From contig NC_081555.1 of the NCBI RefSeq assembly GCF_963082655.1, positions 153,850,301 through 153,914,300 on the forward strand: 64,000 nt of DNA. Reading direction: 5' to 3'. The position numbers were made by a program, and so were the translations under genes. The notes under the pieces are model-generated. The model was not told the DNA's origin, ran no database searches, and was given only the letters and a program-made list of their open reading frames with translations. This DNA comes from Stomoxys calcitrans. Taxonomy: Eukaryota; Arthropoda; Insecta; Diptera; Muscidae. Below, piece after piece: positions 11,616-22,877 of this stretch (its first letter is position 1; each line of letters begins with the position of its first letter).

Positions 11616-11915
11616 ATTTTAAGCTCCAGTAAAATCTTTCCCTTGCATTCCTTTGGGGTGGAGGAAGTGAGAAAAACCCTAATAACTTGGTTTTGGTGCC
11701 ACTTCAAGTTTGACAGATATTCCGAACTTGGTAACACTTCGGGTCAGCTATTCTGTATATTAAAAAATTACAAGCAATTTCATATTTCAAAATACCTTGA
11801 GTTGACTTCAGGCTCAAATTTCGCAAACAAAATCATTAAAACATATTTCAAGCACCAGTAAAAACTTTCCCTTGCATCTCTTTGGTGTGGTGTTGGTGAG
11901 GAATAAAAAAAAACC
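11548..11915. repeat. Local direct duplication
   Basis: About 11548-11690 (TTTCTAAATATTTTGACTCA to GGGGTGGAGGAAGTGAG) is repeated with divergence at about 11772-11915 (TTTCAAAATACCTTGAGTTG to GTGTGGTGTTGGTGAGG), an offset of roughly 225 bp. No gene is seen. Confidence 0.65.
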
Positions 11916-12690
11916 GATTAATTTCGTTTCGTTTCAAATCTAATACGCCACTCATCCATGAAATGGATATTTGGCTTAAAAAACAATTTAGTTTTATTCA
12001 AAAACAACAACAACCCAACAACTTTCTTTGCACTCACTGACACAAACACTCACTCACACGCCCACTCACCGGCTCAACCATTGCCACCACTACATCGACC
12101 TCGAAGCAAGTGTATAACTTTAACAAGGTCTCTCATGGCGCGGCATCACTTCAAATGTTGAGTTTAAACGAATTTCGGCGAAACTTCTATATTTCAGCTA
12201 TATTACTGCTCTTTTTCGAATGGTGTTGTTGTTGTTGTTGTTGTTGCTATTGTTCAACTCCCAAAAAAAAGTGCAAAATTTAATTTTCCAATTAAATGCC
12301 AAAAACAACGAAACTTTTGCTCGTCAACATGGATTTTAGACACATTCACATTCCCCACCCCCTCCACCCACCCACCCACATTTTGTTAACAAGCCAAGTA
12401 ACAGTTATCGCCTTGCTCAGCTGCTCTTACTCTTGCTCTGAATGTCAGCGCCAGAGAGAGAGAGAGAGAAAAACAACTTTGTTTTGTTTTACCTCAAAAC
12501 TGACATTGGTTGGGGGTAACTCGATTGCCACAATAGTTCCGTGATTGTTAGACTAGACTGGGTTTGTTCAAGGACTACGTGTTTCTCTCGTATTGTTACT
12601 TGAACTATTTCTGTGTATTTGGAAGCAAACATTGTTAACACTGTAAATCCTTTCGTTAGAGATGCACAGTAGAGTATTTCTCAAGGGAAA
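11916..12690. other. Low-copy-looking stretch with microsatellites
   Basis: Contains CACTCACTCACACG (about 12047), a (GTT)n run (about 12224-12246), a C-rich CCCCACCCCCTCCACCCAC (about 12353) and (AG)n (about 12452-12469). No convincing coding frame; the 60-80 codon frames here are compositionally biased. Intronic or intergenic character. Confidence 0.5.
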
Positions 12691-13807
12691 ATTATGGGAG
12701 AGGTTTTATCTCCTCTCTTGGGGCTTTTGGTGATCAATGGAATTCTGAAATCTTTTGAGAGGGAGAGATGTAAGATCGTTGAATATGCGGACAATGTCAT
12801 CACCATGGTGATTGGCAGTTTTCTCTCTACTGTTATAGACCATGTTCAGCCAGCCTTGAGGAAGCTGCCCGGATGGGCGAGAGAAAAATATGGGAGTGGT
12901 TTAATCGCCTCTAGTGTTGCATTTGGTGATCAATGGAATTCTGAAATCATGTGAGAGGGAAAGGTTGAAGGTCGTTGTCTATGCGGACGACGTTGTCATC
13001 ATGGTGGATGACCGTTTTCTCTCTACTAATTCATACCTCTTTCAGGGAGCTTTGGGGAAGCTGTCCGGATGGGCGAGGACATAAATCCCAGAGAAACTGA
13101 TTTGGTAATTTTTACCAGAAGGAGGAGAAAGCTGGGTGTTTTTGAGGGCCCTGCACTGGATGCGGTGAAGCTATCGCTCTCTACGGAAACCAAGTACTTG
13201 GCCCAGATTCTTGACCAGAAACTAAGTTGGAGAAGAAACGTCGAAGAAAGAGTCAAAGAGGCATAAATGTTTTCGATTCCTGGCGTAACTCGATAGGAAG
13301 GAGTTGGGGCTGAGGCCGAGAATGGTGCACTGGATGTTTACGATCGTTCTCAACTATGGTTGCATGGTGTGGCATAAAGCTCTGGATAACTTTATGCGAA
13401 GGGCACCGCAGTGCGGTGGAGAAGGTACAGGGTATCGCGGCAGTCCTAATCTCTGGGACAAGGAGAAGTGCCCTGTGAGAAGCGCTGAATGCCATACCCA
13501 TTCTTATGACTTCGAGCCTATATTTTGGGAGTGTGGCAACAAAGATCGTCAGGAGATTAAGGGTGCTCTCCTAACTTGGGTCATTCTTCTATTCTGCGGC
13601 AGATTAAGGGTGCTCCCCTTACTTGGGTCATTCTTCTATTCTGCGGGAGATGGATTTGCCGCGTGGCACCATGTTATATGCGGCGCGACTGACTTCCCTG
13701 GTATTTAATCAGGGAAGTCCTTAATAATTGATGGCTTAGAAGTCGGATCCCTGGGTTAGGGGCACCTCCTTTGCCTCTATACACGAATGGGTTTAAATTG
13801 AATGAGG
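12690..13807 (+). pseudogene. Non-LTR retrotransposon remnant, RT to start of RNase H
   Basis: At 12694 the frame reads GEVLSPLLGLLVINGIL, then VEYADNV, the reverse transcriptase region with a YADD-type box in which the second Asp is Asn. From about 12893 the segment is repeated more faithfully: VVYADDVVIMV at about 12972-13005, then LSGWAR, TKYLAQILDQKLSWRRNVEERV (about 13189-13255), and GLRPRMVHWMF. At 13774-13803 LYTNGFKLNED matches the start of an RNase H domain (family YTDGSK). Frames shift repeatedly and an 85% similar block is duplicated, so it is dead. Probably an R1/jockey-like LINE; the clade is not resolved. Confidence 0.8.
13558..13650. repeat. Short tandem duplication inside the LINE remnant
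   Basis: GGGTGCTCTCCTAACTTGGG..CTATTCTGCGGCAGATTAA is followed immediately by GGGTGCTCCCCTTACTTGGG..CTATTCTGCGGGAG, a copy of about 45 bp. Confidence 0.7.
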
Positions 13808-14373
13808 ACATACTTGGCACATTTGTTGGATATCATAACAAAACACGTCGTGCAAAATTTCATCCTAATGGGATAAGAATTGCGCACTCTAGAGGCTCAA
13901 GAAGTCAAGACCCAAGATCGGTTTATATGGCAGCTATATCAGGTTTTGGACCGATTTGAACCATACTTGGCAAAGTTGTTGGATATCATGACAAAACACG
14001 TCGTGCAAAATTTCATTCCAATCGGATAAGAATTGCGCACTCTAGAGGCTCAAGAAGTCAAGACCCAAGATCGGTTTATATGGCAGCTATATCAAAACAT
14101 GGACCGATATGGCCCATTTACAATAACAACCGACCTACACTAATTAGAAGTATTTGTGCAAAATTTCAAGCGGCTAGCTTTACTCCTTCGGAAGTTAGCG
14201 TGCTTTCGACAGACAGACGGACGGACGGACGGACGGACAGACGGACGGACATGGCTAGATCGACATAAAATGTCGCGACGATCAAGAATATATATACTTT
14301 ATGGGGTCTCAGACGAATATTTCGAGTAGTTACAAACAGAATGACGATATTAGTATACCCCCCATCTTATGGT
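13808..14373 (-). repeat. MM-B copy splitting the LINE RNase H domain
   Basis: Starts within a unit (ACTTGGCACATTTGTTGGAT) with no hairpin end. It contains about two 153-bp units, ends with ATGGACCGATATGGCCC, the core, an RGAC run (about 14208-14250), TATACTTTATGGGGTCTCAG and a subterminal end CCCCATCTTATGG. LINE sequence resumes directly afterwards. Confidence 0.75.
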
Positions 14374-14932
14374 TGAGTGCTTCTTCGTATCACGGGTAAG
14401 CCTGTCAAGCTCTGATGCGTCCCAGGCCATCTAGGTATGGCAAGGACCGAAGCGGCCGACGAGATGGTCAGCAATGGATAGCTGATTATAGCAGATCTTG
14501 CTATGGAATCAGTGAACGCCTTTTACGATGACAGCTCTAATAAGGCATGGACTGATGCTGTAGTTTATAAAGTGTCAAAGGCCCTGTGGCCGAGATTTTC
14601 GCGAGACAAAGCGTCGCTTATTCTAGGGCTAAAAAGGCTTAACTTTGGACCGCTAATAGGAATCCTGACCGGTCTTTGCAACGTTAGGTCTTTGAGGTCA
14701 AGCTGAGCGCAAAAAAGAGGAAGACTTCTGCAGGATGTGTAATGCCGAGGAGGTGTTGGAAACATTCGAGCACTTTTTATGTCACTGCTCCGCTATAGGA
14801 GGGAGAAGGGTAATTTGTGACCATCTCTTTACGAGCCTGGATTTCCTATAGGCTCTTAGTCCTCTTGTCATTTGGTGTTGTGTAGAGTCCTAAAATGGCT
14901 AACTGAGTCATATTCTCTTCTCGACGGGGAGT
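14374..14932 (+). pseudogene. LINE remnant continued: RNase H end and CCHC tail
   Basis: At about 14424-14480 the frame reads HLGMARTEAADEMVSNG, which matches the C-terminal part of RNase H (family GNE.ADELA). It then continues IADLAMESVNAFYDD and KALWPRFSRDKASLIL. At about 14736-14795, CRMCNAEEVLETFEHFLCHC is a Cys/His tail typical of these LINEs. Stops and frameshifts are present. It belongs to the same element as 12690-13807. Confidence 0.75.
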
Positions 14933-15165
14933 TTTTATACCTCCACCATAGGATGGGAGTATACTAATATCGTCATTCCGTTTATAACGCATCGATATAA
15001 TGGTTGTAGACTCCATAAAGTCATATCATTGAGCTAAGAATTGAATCGGATAGCACTCATTGACTTTTGAGATAATTTTGCCCCAGTTCCTTAATATAAT
15101 GTTCATGGGCAAATTTGTAATGGCCATGACACTTTAAGTCGATCTAGCCATGTGCGTCCGTCTGT
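14933..15165 (+). repeat. MM-B 5' end with a SINE fragment inside
   Basis: TTTTATACCTCCACCATAGG subterminal end, CATTCCGTTTATAACGCATC, then a SINE-1 3' fragment at about 15028-15126 (TCATTGAGCT to ATGTTCATGGGCAAATTTG). It resumes with CACTTTAAGTCGATCTAGCC and the GTCY run, and stops where the DD41D pseudogene begins. Confidence 0.7.
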
Positions 15166-15905
15166 GTGAACGAACTACCGCAATTTTTGGTAAATGGGAT
15201 CTTGGAAAGTTTGCCGAAGATCCACTTTTATATCGAAAAATTTTGTTCAGCGACGAAGCTCATTTTTGGCTCAATGAGTACTTAAATATGAAGAATTGTC
15301 GATTTGGAGTGAAGATCAGCCACAAGCATTGCAAGAGCTACCAATGCATCCAGAAAAAGTCACAGTTTAGTGCGGTTTTTGTGTTGGTGGCATCATTGGA
15401 CCGTACTTCTTCAAAGATGATGTGAATCGTAACGTAACTGTGAATCGTGAGCGCTATCGTGAAATGATATCCAAATTTTTTTTTTTTTTTTGGCAAAATG
15501 CAAGATCTTGACTTGCACGACATGTGGTTTCAACAAGACGGTGCCACATGCCACACAGCAGGCGAAACAATGGACTAATTGAGAGGCGATTTCGGTGAAC
15601 ACTTTATTTTACATTCGGGACCGGTCAATTGGCCTCCAAGATCGTGCGATTAACCGCCTTTAGAGTATTTTTTGTGGGGCTATGTTAAGGCTCATGTCTA
15701 TACAGACAAGCACACTTCAATTGGAGCATTGGAAGACAATATTGGAGCATTCATATCGTGAGATATCGGCAGAAATGTTGGAAAGAGTATGCCAAAATTG
15801 AAATAGGCGGATGGACCATTTGAGGCGCATGTTCAGCATGAAATAATCTTGAAACATAAAATTATATGGACCGTACTTTCGATTTCAATAAAGACTTCAT
15901 GCAGT
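15166..15905 (+). pseudogene. DD41D mariner-like transposase pseudogene
   Basis: Reads FAEDPLLYRKILFSDEAHFW (about 15208-15270; first Asp in FSDEAHF), LPMHPEKVTV after a -1 shift near 15303, GGIIGPYFFKDDVNRNVTVN, then MWFQQDGATCHTA (second Asp, about 15520-15560). It continues GPVNWPPRSCD, LEYFLWGYVKAHVYTD and MDHLRRMFS. Forty-one residues separate the second Asp from the third catalytic position, where Asp has become Glu. A Trp codon is TAG (about 15368), and further stops and frameshifts follow. The N-terminal third is missing. AATAAA at about 15889 may be its poly(A) signal. The '41' spacing fits the DD41D (rosa-like) group; that name is inference. Confidence 0.85.
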
Positions 15906-15907
15906 AA

Positions 15908-16225
15908 CTTGCGAATTTGCTCATGAACATTCCACTAAGGAACTGGGGCAAATTTCTCACATATCACCGAGTGCTGTCCGATTCAAGTTTTAAGCTCAAT
16001 AATAAGGGGCCGTCTTTTTACAGCCGAGCCCGAATGGCGTCCCGCAATGCGACACCCCTTTGGAGAGAAGTTTTAATATGGCATAGTACCTCACAAATGA
16101 AACTCTCATGACATAGTACCTCACAAATGAAACCACCGCTGAAAATTTTTTCGTATGTTCTCACCTGGATTCGAACCCAGGCATTCAGGGTCAAAGGCGG
16201 AAAGCCTCTGTGCTACGGTGGCCTT
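15908..16225 (-). repeat. SINE-1 copy, near complete
   Basis: Minus-strand SINE. The head is at the right: B box as GGATTCGAACC (about 16169-16179) and A box as CTCTGTGCTACGG (about 16206-16218). The body includes TACAGCCGAGCCCGAATGGC, and the tail CATGAACATTCCACTAAGG is at the left. CATAGTACCTCACAAATGAAA is duplicated in tandem. It sits on the 3' end of the DD41D pseudogene. Confidence 0.8.
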
Positions 16226-16608
16226 TCATGAATTTTTCCGATTTTTCAATACCATAGCTATTCGTATCCATTATCTTTGTTTGCCCATAAAGAGATACCG
16301 GGCAGACGAGATTCGAAGCGACTTATCACGCTTTTATCTGTTTTGTGTTTCTGCTTTAAAATTCTTCTGGGGTGAACACAACGGACCTAATGTCTCTGAG
16401 TGAAGCGGTTCGCGTGCCTCTCCAACCAAACTTATCCCTCTGGGAAATAAGATTCAATGCCACCATTAGATTTCCATAGTAAAAGGACTTGTAACTGGTA
16501 CACCAAATACGGGGACGAAAGATTTTCAGATTGATAAAAATCGACATATAAACCCATTTTCCGATTTAACTTCCTGAGCGGAAATATTGACAAAATTTGA
16601 TTTAAAAA
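16226..16608. other. Mixed stretch, small MM-B fragment, otherwise unassigned
   Basis: TTTGCCCATAAAGAGATACCGGGCAGACGAGATTCG (about 16279-16314) resembles the reverse complement of the MM-B hairpin-proximal segment. The rest is unassigned and no gene is visible. Confidence 0.4.
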
Positions 16609-18804
16609 ACAAGTAAAAGCGTGCTAAATTCGGCCGGGCCGAATCTTATATACCCTCCACTATGGATCGCATTTGTCGAGCTCTTGTCACGGTATCTCCT
16701 TTTAGGCAAACAAAGGATGAAAGGGAAGATTTGCTCTGCTATTGGAGCGATATTAAGATATGATCCGGTTCGGACCAGAATTGTACTGAATATTGGAGAC
16801 CAAATCTAGTAAGAATGGTGCACTTTAGGGGCTGAAGAAGTAAAATATGGAGATCGGTTTATAGAGCTGTATTAGGCTATAAACCGATTCGTGCCATATT
16901 CGACACGCATGTTAAAGGTCATGAGAGAAGACGTTGTACAAAAATTCAGAAAAATCGCATAATACTTGCGCCCTTTAGAGGTTCAATAAGTCAAGATCCC
17001 ATATCGGTTTATAAGGCAGCTACATGAGGATATGGGCCGATTTGAACTATTCTTAGCACAGTTGATGAAAGTCATAACAAAACACCTTATGCGAAATTTC
17101 AGCCAAATCGGATAGGAATTGCTCCCTGTAGGGGCTCAAGAAGTCAAGATCCCATATCAGTTTATAAGGCAGCTACATCAGATTATGGACCGATTTGAAC
17201 TATTCTTAGCACAGTTGATGAAAGTCATAACAAAACACCTCATACGAAATTTCAGCTAAATCGAATAGGAATTGCTCCCTGCAGAGGCTCAAGAAGTCAA
17301 GACCCCCGATCGGCTTATATGGCAGCTATATCAGGTTATGAACCGATTATAACCTTATTTGGCACAGTTGTTTAAAGTCATATTAAAATACGTCATGCAA
17401 AATTTCAGCCAAATCGGATAAGAATTGCGCCCTCTAGAGGTTTAAGAAGTCAAGACCCAAGATCGGTTTATATGACAGCTATATCAGGTTATGGGCCGAT
17501 TTGAACCATACTAGGAGCAGTTATTGGATATCACAACAAAACATGTCGTGCAAAATTTCATTCCAATCGGATAAGAAATGTGCCCTCTAGAGGTTCAAGA
17601 AGTCAAGACCCAAGATCGGTTTATATGACAGCTATATCAGGTTATGGACCGATTAGAACCTTATTTAGCACAGTTGTTTGAAGTCATATTAAAATACGTC
17701 ATGCGAAATTTCAGCCAAATCGGATAACAATTGCGCCCTCTAGAGGTTTAAGAAGTCAAGACCCAAGATCGGTTTATATGACAGCTACATGAGGTTATGG
17801 ACCGATTTGAACTATTCTTAGCACAGTTGTTGGAAGTCATAACAAAACACCTCATGTAAAATTTCAGTCAAATCGGATAATAATTGCGACCTCTAGAGGC
17901 TCAAGAAGTCAAGACCCCCAATCGGTTTATATGGCAGCTATATCAGGTTATGAACCGATTAGAACCATACTTGGCACAGTTGTTTGAAGTCATATTAAAA
18001 TACGTCATGCAAAATTTTAACTAAATCAGATAAGAATTGCGCCCTCTAGAGGTTTAAGAAGTCAAGACCCAAGATCGGTTTATATGACAGCTACATCAGG
18101 TATTGGACCGATTTGAACCATACTTGGAACAGTTATTGGATTTCACAACAAAACATGTCTTGCAAAATTTCATTCCAATCGGATAAGAAATGCGCCCTCT
18201 AGAGGTTCAAGAAGTCAAGACCCCAGATCGGTTTATATGGCAGCTATATCAAAACATGGACCGACATGGTCCATTTACAATCCCAACCGATCTACACTAA
18301 TAAGAAGTATTTCTGAGAAATTTCAAGTGGCTAGCTTAACTCCTTCTAAAGTTAGCATGCTTTCGACAGACAGACGGACGGACGGACAGATGGACGGACA
18401 GACGGACGGATAGACGGATGGACAGACGAATAGACAGACGGATATGGACGGAAATGTCACGACGATCAAGAATATATACTCTTATTGGGGTCTCAGACGA
18501 ATTTTTCGAGTATTTACAAACAGAATGACGAAATTATTGGTTGCCCAAAAAGTAATTGCGGATTTTTTAAAAGAAAGTAAATGCATTTTTAATAAAACTT
18601 AGAATGAACTTTAATCAAATATACTTTTTTTACACTTTTTTCCTAAGGCAAGCTAAAAGTAACAGCTGATAACTGACAGAAGAAAGAATGCAATTACAGA
18701 GTCACAAGCTGTGAAAAAATTTGTCAACGCCGACTATATGAAAAATACGCAATTACTTTTTGGGCAACCAATAGTATACCCCCATCCTATGGTGGAGGGT
18801 ATAA
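16609..18804 (-). repeat. MM-B element, complete and long, with nested MITE
   Basis: Left end ACAAGTAAAAGCGTGC, hairpin TTCGGCCGGGCCGAA (16629-16643), TATACCCTCCACTATGG. About nine 153-bp units follow (GATCGGTTTATATGACAGCT at 17461, 17614 and 17767 shows the period), then an RGAC run (about 18368-18445). The subterminal end CATCCTATGGTGGAGGGTAT is at about 18782-18801. The mariner MITE at 18537-18771 interrupts the motif ACGAAATTAGTATACCCCC. The MM-B therefore predates the MITE. Confidence 0.85.
18537..18771 (-). mobile_element. mariner-derived MITE in MM-B
   Basis: Same 235-bp MITE as at 11036 but in reverse, with TIRs TTGGTTGCCCAAAAAG (one G lost) and CTTTTTGGGCAACCAA. The TA duplication is at 18535-18536 and 18772-18773. 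Removing it restores the intact MM-B terminus, which independently confirms both its ends. Confidence 0.9.
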
Positions 18805-18850
18805 CAAGTAAAATGTGTGAAGTTCACCATGAAGAGCATTTGTCGAGAAA
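18805..18850 (-). repeat. Second MM-B hairpin end, head-to-tail junction
   Basis: Immediately after the MM-B right end GGGTATA comes ACAAGTAAAATGTGTGAAGTTC and then ACCATGAAGAGCATTTGTCGAG. This is the MM-B hairpin end with the hairpin and TATATACCC part deleted. Two MM-B units therefore abut head to tail with no spacer. Confidence 0.7.
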
Positions 18851-20219
18851 TCTGAAACGCGGTTATGGGAAGTCAAATAAAAAACCCCAGAGATTTTGTT
18901 CATATCAATAGATTAGTTTTTGGTGATGGGAAGACCCATTAAACATTTGACTAAAAATTTTGGTACATATTAGACTCAGCTAATTCAGCCAGACAGCAGT
19001 CTCCAAATCACCACTACCTACACCAGACAGAGGACACATGGCCTTTGCGTTGTCAACCTAAACACTGTGCCTTAACGCAGCAATGCAATATATTTTTTCA
19101 AAACGAATTGAAATCAGTTGCAACTTATAGTTCGTTGTTGCATAGTCCTTGTTGGCTCTGTTGATATCCCACCAATCGTCCTGATGCAAGCAGAAGAGGC
19201 AGCAGCTTCAGTGGCTGTTAGTGCACAAGACTAACATTGTTACAATGAAGGCTGCTGCTATGCTTATACAACGTGCCCGGTTCAAAGTTGAAGGGATAAT
19301 TCTTGTTGCTCTCTTTTTTCCAAAAAGTTAACTATAAATTGATGTTGGCATTTGTAGCGGATTAGCTTACGCCCCGTTTTAGTAGCATTCGAGGAAATTC
19401 CGGTCTACAGTCAGACACACAGACACATATTGAAATCTCTGCGTCACTTTTGTCAGTCAGGCGGCAGGCAACGAACCGTAGAGCACACCTACTCTGTTTG
19501 GTGTTCATATCTACGTAGCGGGAGGAGATGCTGGGAGAGGGTAAGGGAGGGGGGTTGGAAACCGAGTTTAGATTTCAGTTTCACTCTATCAGCAACAATA
19601 TATGCAATTTTGTTGTTGTTCTTTTTGTTTATGTCCTCCTGAATACCATAGTAATACCCATGCCAGGATTTTAGAAATTCGTTGCAATCTTTCCATATGG
19701 CCCTAGGATACTCTTTTGTTTATGCTATACAAGAGGGCAGAGTGAGAGTTAGTTGGGGGGAAAAAAAAGTCATTTCCAATTTAGAATTTGTCATGTTTAA
19801 GTGACATTAAATTGTTTGCACAGCCAACTTACATCACCAACACATTGTGCATTGTTTGAATTTTCAGTAGAGTGATCTAGACACTTGGATTGAAAGAATG
19901 GAGTTTCACAAATGACTTCCTTGCTTTTTTCTGCATGGCTCCACTGCAGGAAGACAGAGATAAGCCAAGATGAAAATATTTAATAAGCTATGAAGTCACA
20001 ATGACGGGGAGAGGTGAATACATAAAGTGTCTAGAATTTAGAAATTGGAAAGTTTATTTTATTTGCTGCAACATATGCTAAATGCAGGACATGAAGATGG
20101 ACAGCTATTAAGGTGTACAATATTGGAATGGGTTTTAAAGGAAGGATATGTGGATATTAGTTTCGAAATTTTCAAAATTTTCAAAGTAGCAAAAAGGAGA
20201 CAAAACCAACCAACAAGTG
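18851..20219. other. Low-copy-looking stretch, no gene seen
   Basis: About 1.4 kb without matches to the local repeat families and with no coding frame above 90 codons. A G-rich tract AGAGGGTAAGGGAGGGGGG is at about 19536. Several weak splice-like sites occur but none is convincing. Intronic or intergenic character. Confidence 0.5.
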
Positions 20220-20404
20220 ACAAGTAAAAAGGCGTTAAGTTCGGCAGGGCCGAACTTTGGATACCCACCACCTCGGGTATATATATATATATATAAACCA
20301 AGTTTCGTTAAAATCCGGTGAAAAATCCATACCTTATGCCCCATAGCAGCTATATAGACATTTGATCCGATTTAGACCAAATACTTAGAACTACAAGTCA
20401 TTGT

Positions 20405-21469
20405 TCAATTGCGCCTTTTATGGGGCCAAGACTTTAAATCGAGATGTCGGTCTATATGACAGCTATATCCAAATCTGGACCGATTTGGGCAAAGTTTCAG
20501 AAAAATGACGAAGAGCCTAACACAACTCACTGTCTCAAATTTCGGTGAAATCGGACAATAAATGTGCCTTTTATGGCCCCATAACCTTAAATCGAGAGAT
20601 CGGTCTATATGGCAGCTATATCCAAATCTGATCCGATCTAAGCCATATTGCAGAAGTATGTCGCGGGGCTTAACCTTACTCACTGTGCAAAATTTCGGCG
20701 ACATCGGACAATAAATGCGCCTTTTATGGACCCAAAACTTTAAATCGAGAGATCGGTCTATATGACAGCTATACTCAAATCTAGACCGATCTGGCCCATA
20801 TTGAAGAAGGATGTCGAAGGGCCTAACACAACTCGCTGTCCCAAATTTCGGCGAAATCGGACAATAAATGTGCCTTTTATGGACCCAAAACTTTAAATAG
20901 AGAGATCGGTCTATATGACAGCTATATCCAAATCTGATTCGATCTGTGCCATATTGCAGAGGAATGTCGAAGGGCATAACACAACTCACTGTCCCAAATT
21001 TCGGAGAGATCGGACAATAAATGCGCCTTTTATGGGCCCAAAACCTTAAATCGAGAGATCGGTCTATATGACAGCTATATCCAAATCTGAACCGATCTGT
21101 GCCACATTGCAGAAGTATGTCGAAGGGCTTAACACAACTCACGGTCCCAAATTTCGGCGACATCGGACCATAAATGCGCCTTTTGTGGACCGAAAACTTG
21201 AAATCAAGGGATCGGTCTATATGGCAGCTATATCCAAATCTGATTCGATCTGTGCCATATTGCAGAAGAATGTCGAAGGGCATAACACAACTCACTGTCC
21301 CAAATTTCGGAGAGATCGGACAATAAATGCGCCATTTACGTGCCCATAACCTTAAATCGAGAGATCGGTCTATATGGCAGCTATACTCAAATATAGACCG
21401 ATCTGGCCCATATTGAAGAAGGATGTCGAAGGGCTTAACACAACCCACTGTCCCAAATTTCGGCGACAT
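20405..21469 (-). other. Periodic 354-codon open frame, not annotated as a gene
   Basis: The frame translates into about seven copies of a 51-residue unit such as SPKFGTVSCV..YSCHIDRSLDL. Because the satellite unit is 153 bp, any stop-free unit gives a long frame. Substitutions between units fall at all codon positions and change charge and polarity freely (for example CVKPFD, CVMPFD, KVKPRD and CVRLFV), so I see no sign of protein selection. It ends abruptly at decayed units. Confidence 0.8.
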
Positions 21470-22569
21470 CGCACAATAAATGTGCCTTTTATGGCCCCAA
21501 AACCTTAAATCGAGAGATCGGTCTATAGGCAGCTATATCAAAATCTGATCCGATCTGGCCCATATTGAAGAAGTATGTCGAGGGGCTTGACCTTACTCAC
21601 TGTCCCAAATTTCGGAGAGATCGGACAATAAATGCGCCATTTATGGGCCCATAACCTTAAATCGAGAGATCGGTCTATATGGCAGCTATACTCAAATCTA
21701 TACCGATCTGTCCCATATTGAAGAAGGATGTCGAAAGGCTTAACACAACTCACTGTCCCAAATTTCGGCGACATCGGACAATAAATGCGCCATTTATGGG
21801 CGCAAGACCCTAAATCGAGAGACCGGTCTATATGGCAGCTATATCCAAATCTGTACCGATCTGTGCCATATTGCAGAAGTATGTCGAGGAGCTTAACACA
21901 ACTCACGGTCCCAAATTTCGGCGACATCGGACAATAAATGCGTCTTTTATGGACCCAAAACCTTAAATCGAGAGACCGGTCTATATGGCAGCTATATCCA
22001 AATCTGTACCGATCTCTGCCATATTGCAGAAGTATGTCGAGGAGCTTAACACAACTCACGGTCCCAAATTTCGGCGACATCGGACAATAAATAACCTTAA
22101 ATCGAGAGATCGGTCTATATGGCAGCTATACTCAAATCTAGACCGATCTGGCCCATATTGAAGAAGGATGTCGAAGGGCCTAACACAACTCTCTGTCTTA
22201 ATTTTATGCAAAATCGGATAACAAATGTGGTTTTTATGGGCCTAAGACCCTAAATCGGAGGATCAGTATATATGGCAGCTATATCCAAATCCACACTGAT
22301 CTGAGATATCGACTGACTTAAGACAATTCAATGTCCAAAATTTCAGCAAAATCGGATAATAAATGTGGCTTTTATGGGCCTAAGACCCTAAATCGGAGGA
22401 TCGGTCTATATGCCTGCTATATCCAAATCTGAACCGATCTGAGCCAAACTTAGAATGTCGAAGGGCCTAGCACAACTCACTGTCCCAAATTTCAGCAAAA
22501 TCGGATCTTAAATGTGGCTTTTATAGGCCTAAGGCCCTAAATCGGCGGATCGGTCTATATGGGGTCCTA

Positions 22570-22785
22570 TCGGTCCTAATGCTGGCAACATTTGTGAGGT
22601 GCTATGCCATGTAAAACTTCTCTCCAAAGGGGTGTCGCACTGCGGCACGCCGTTCGGACTCGGCTATAAAAAGGAGGCCCCTTATCATTGAGCTTAAACT
22701 TGAATCGGACTGCAGTCATTTATATGTGAGAAGTTTGCCCCTGTTCCTTAGTGGAATGTTCATTGGGCAAAATTTGCAATATCCA
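22570..22785 (+). repeat. SINE-1 copy, 5' truncated
   Basis: Starts at TCCTAATGCTGGCAACATTT (no tRNA-like head) and runs through GGCTATAAAAAGGAGGCCCC and AACTTGAATCGGACTGC to ATGTTCATTGGGCAAAATTTGC. It lies inside the MM-A array. Confidence 0.8.
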
Positions 22786-22877
22786 AATATGGTCCGATTT
22801 AGCCCGTTCAAGAACTTAACCCGCATCCATCAAAAATACGTATCTGTGCCAAATTTTAGCTGAATATCTCAATTTTT

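Larger units (their letters stand above)
20220..22877 (-). repeat. MM-A long tandem array
   Basis: Terminus ACAAGTAAAAAGGCG, hairpin TTCGGCAGGGCCGAA (20240-20254, one mismatch), TACCCACCACCTCGGG and (TA)n (20279-20296). Units start at about 20445, 20598, 20751, 20904, 21057, 21210 and so on (153 bp) to about 22560, roughly 14 units. A SINE fragment interrupts at 22570-22785, then AATATCCAAATATGGTCCG and AGAACTTAACCCGCATCC resume. The GTCY end is missing because the element runs into an opposed MM-B at about 22878. The minus-strand frame of 354 codons (20405-21469) and the 180-codon one (21538-22080) are read-through of 51-codon units. Confidence 0.85.

Noticed and set aside
19833..19876. Minus-strand 44-nt segment followed by GTAAGT as an exon
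   Set aside because: The upstream acceptor has a poor pyrimidine tract and two frames are open; one of many chance matches expected in 64 kb.
20405..21469. 354-codon minus-strand open frame (and similar 172-180 codon frames elsewhere) as a repeat protein gene
   Set aside because: They are translations of a 153-bp non-coding tandem unit; the unit also occurs in frames with stops, and changes between units show no bias towards silent positions.
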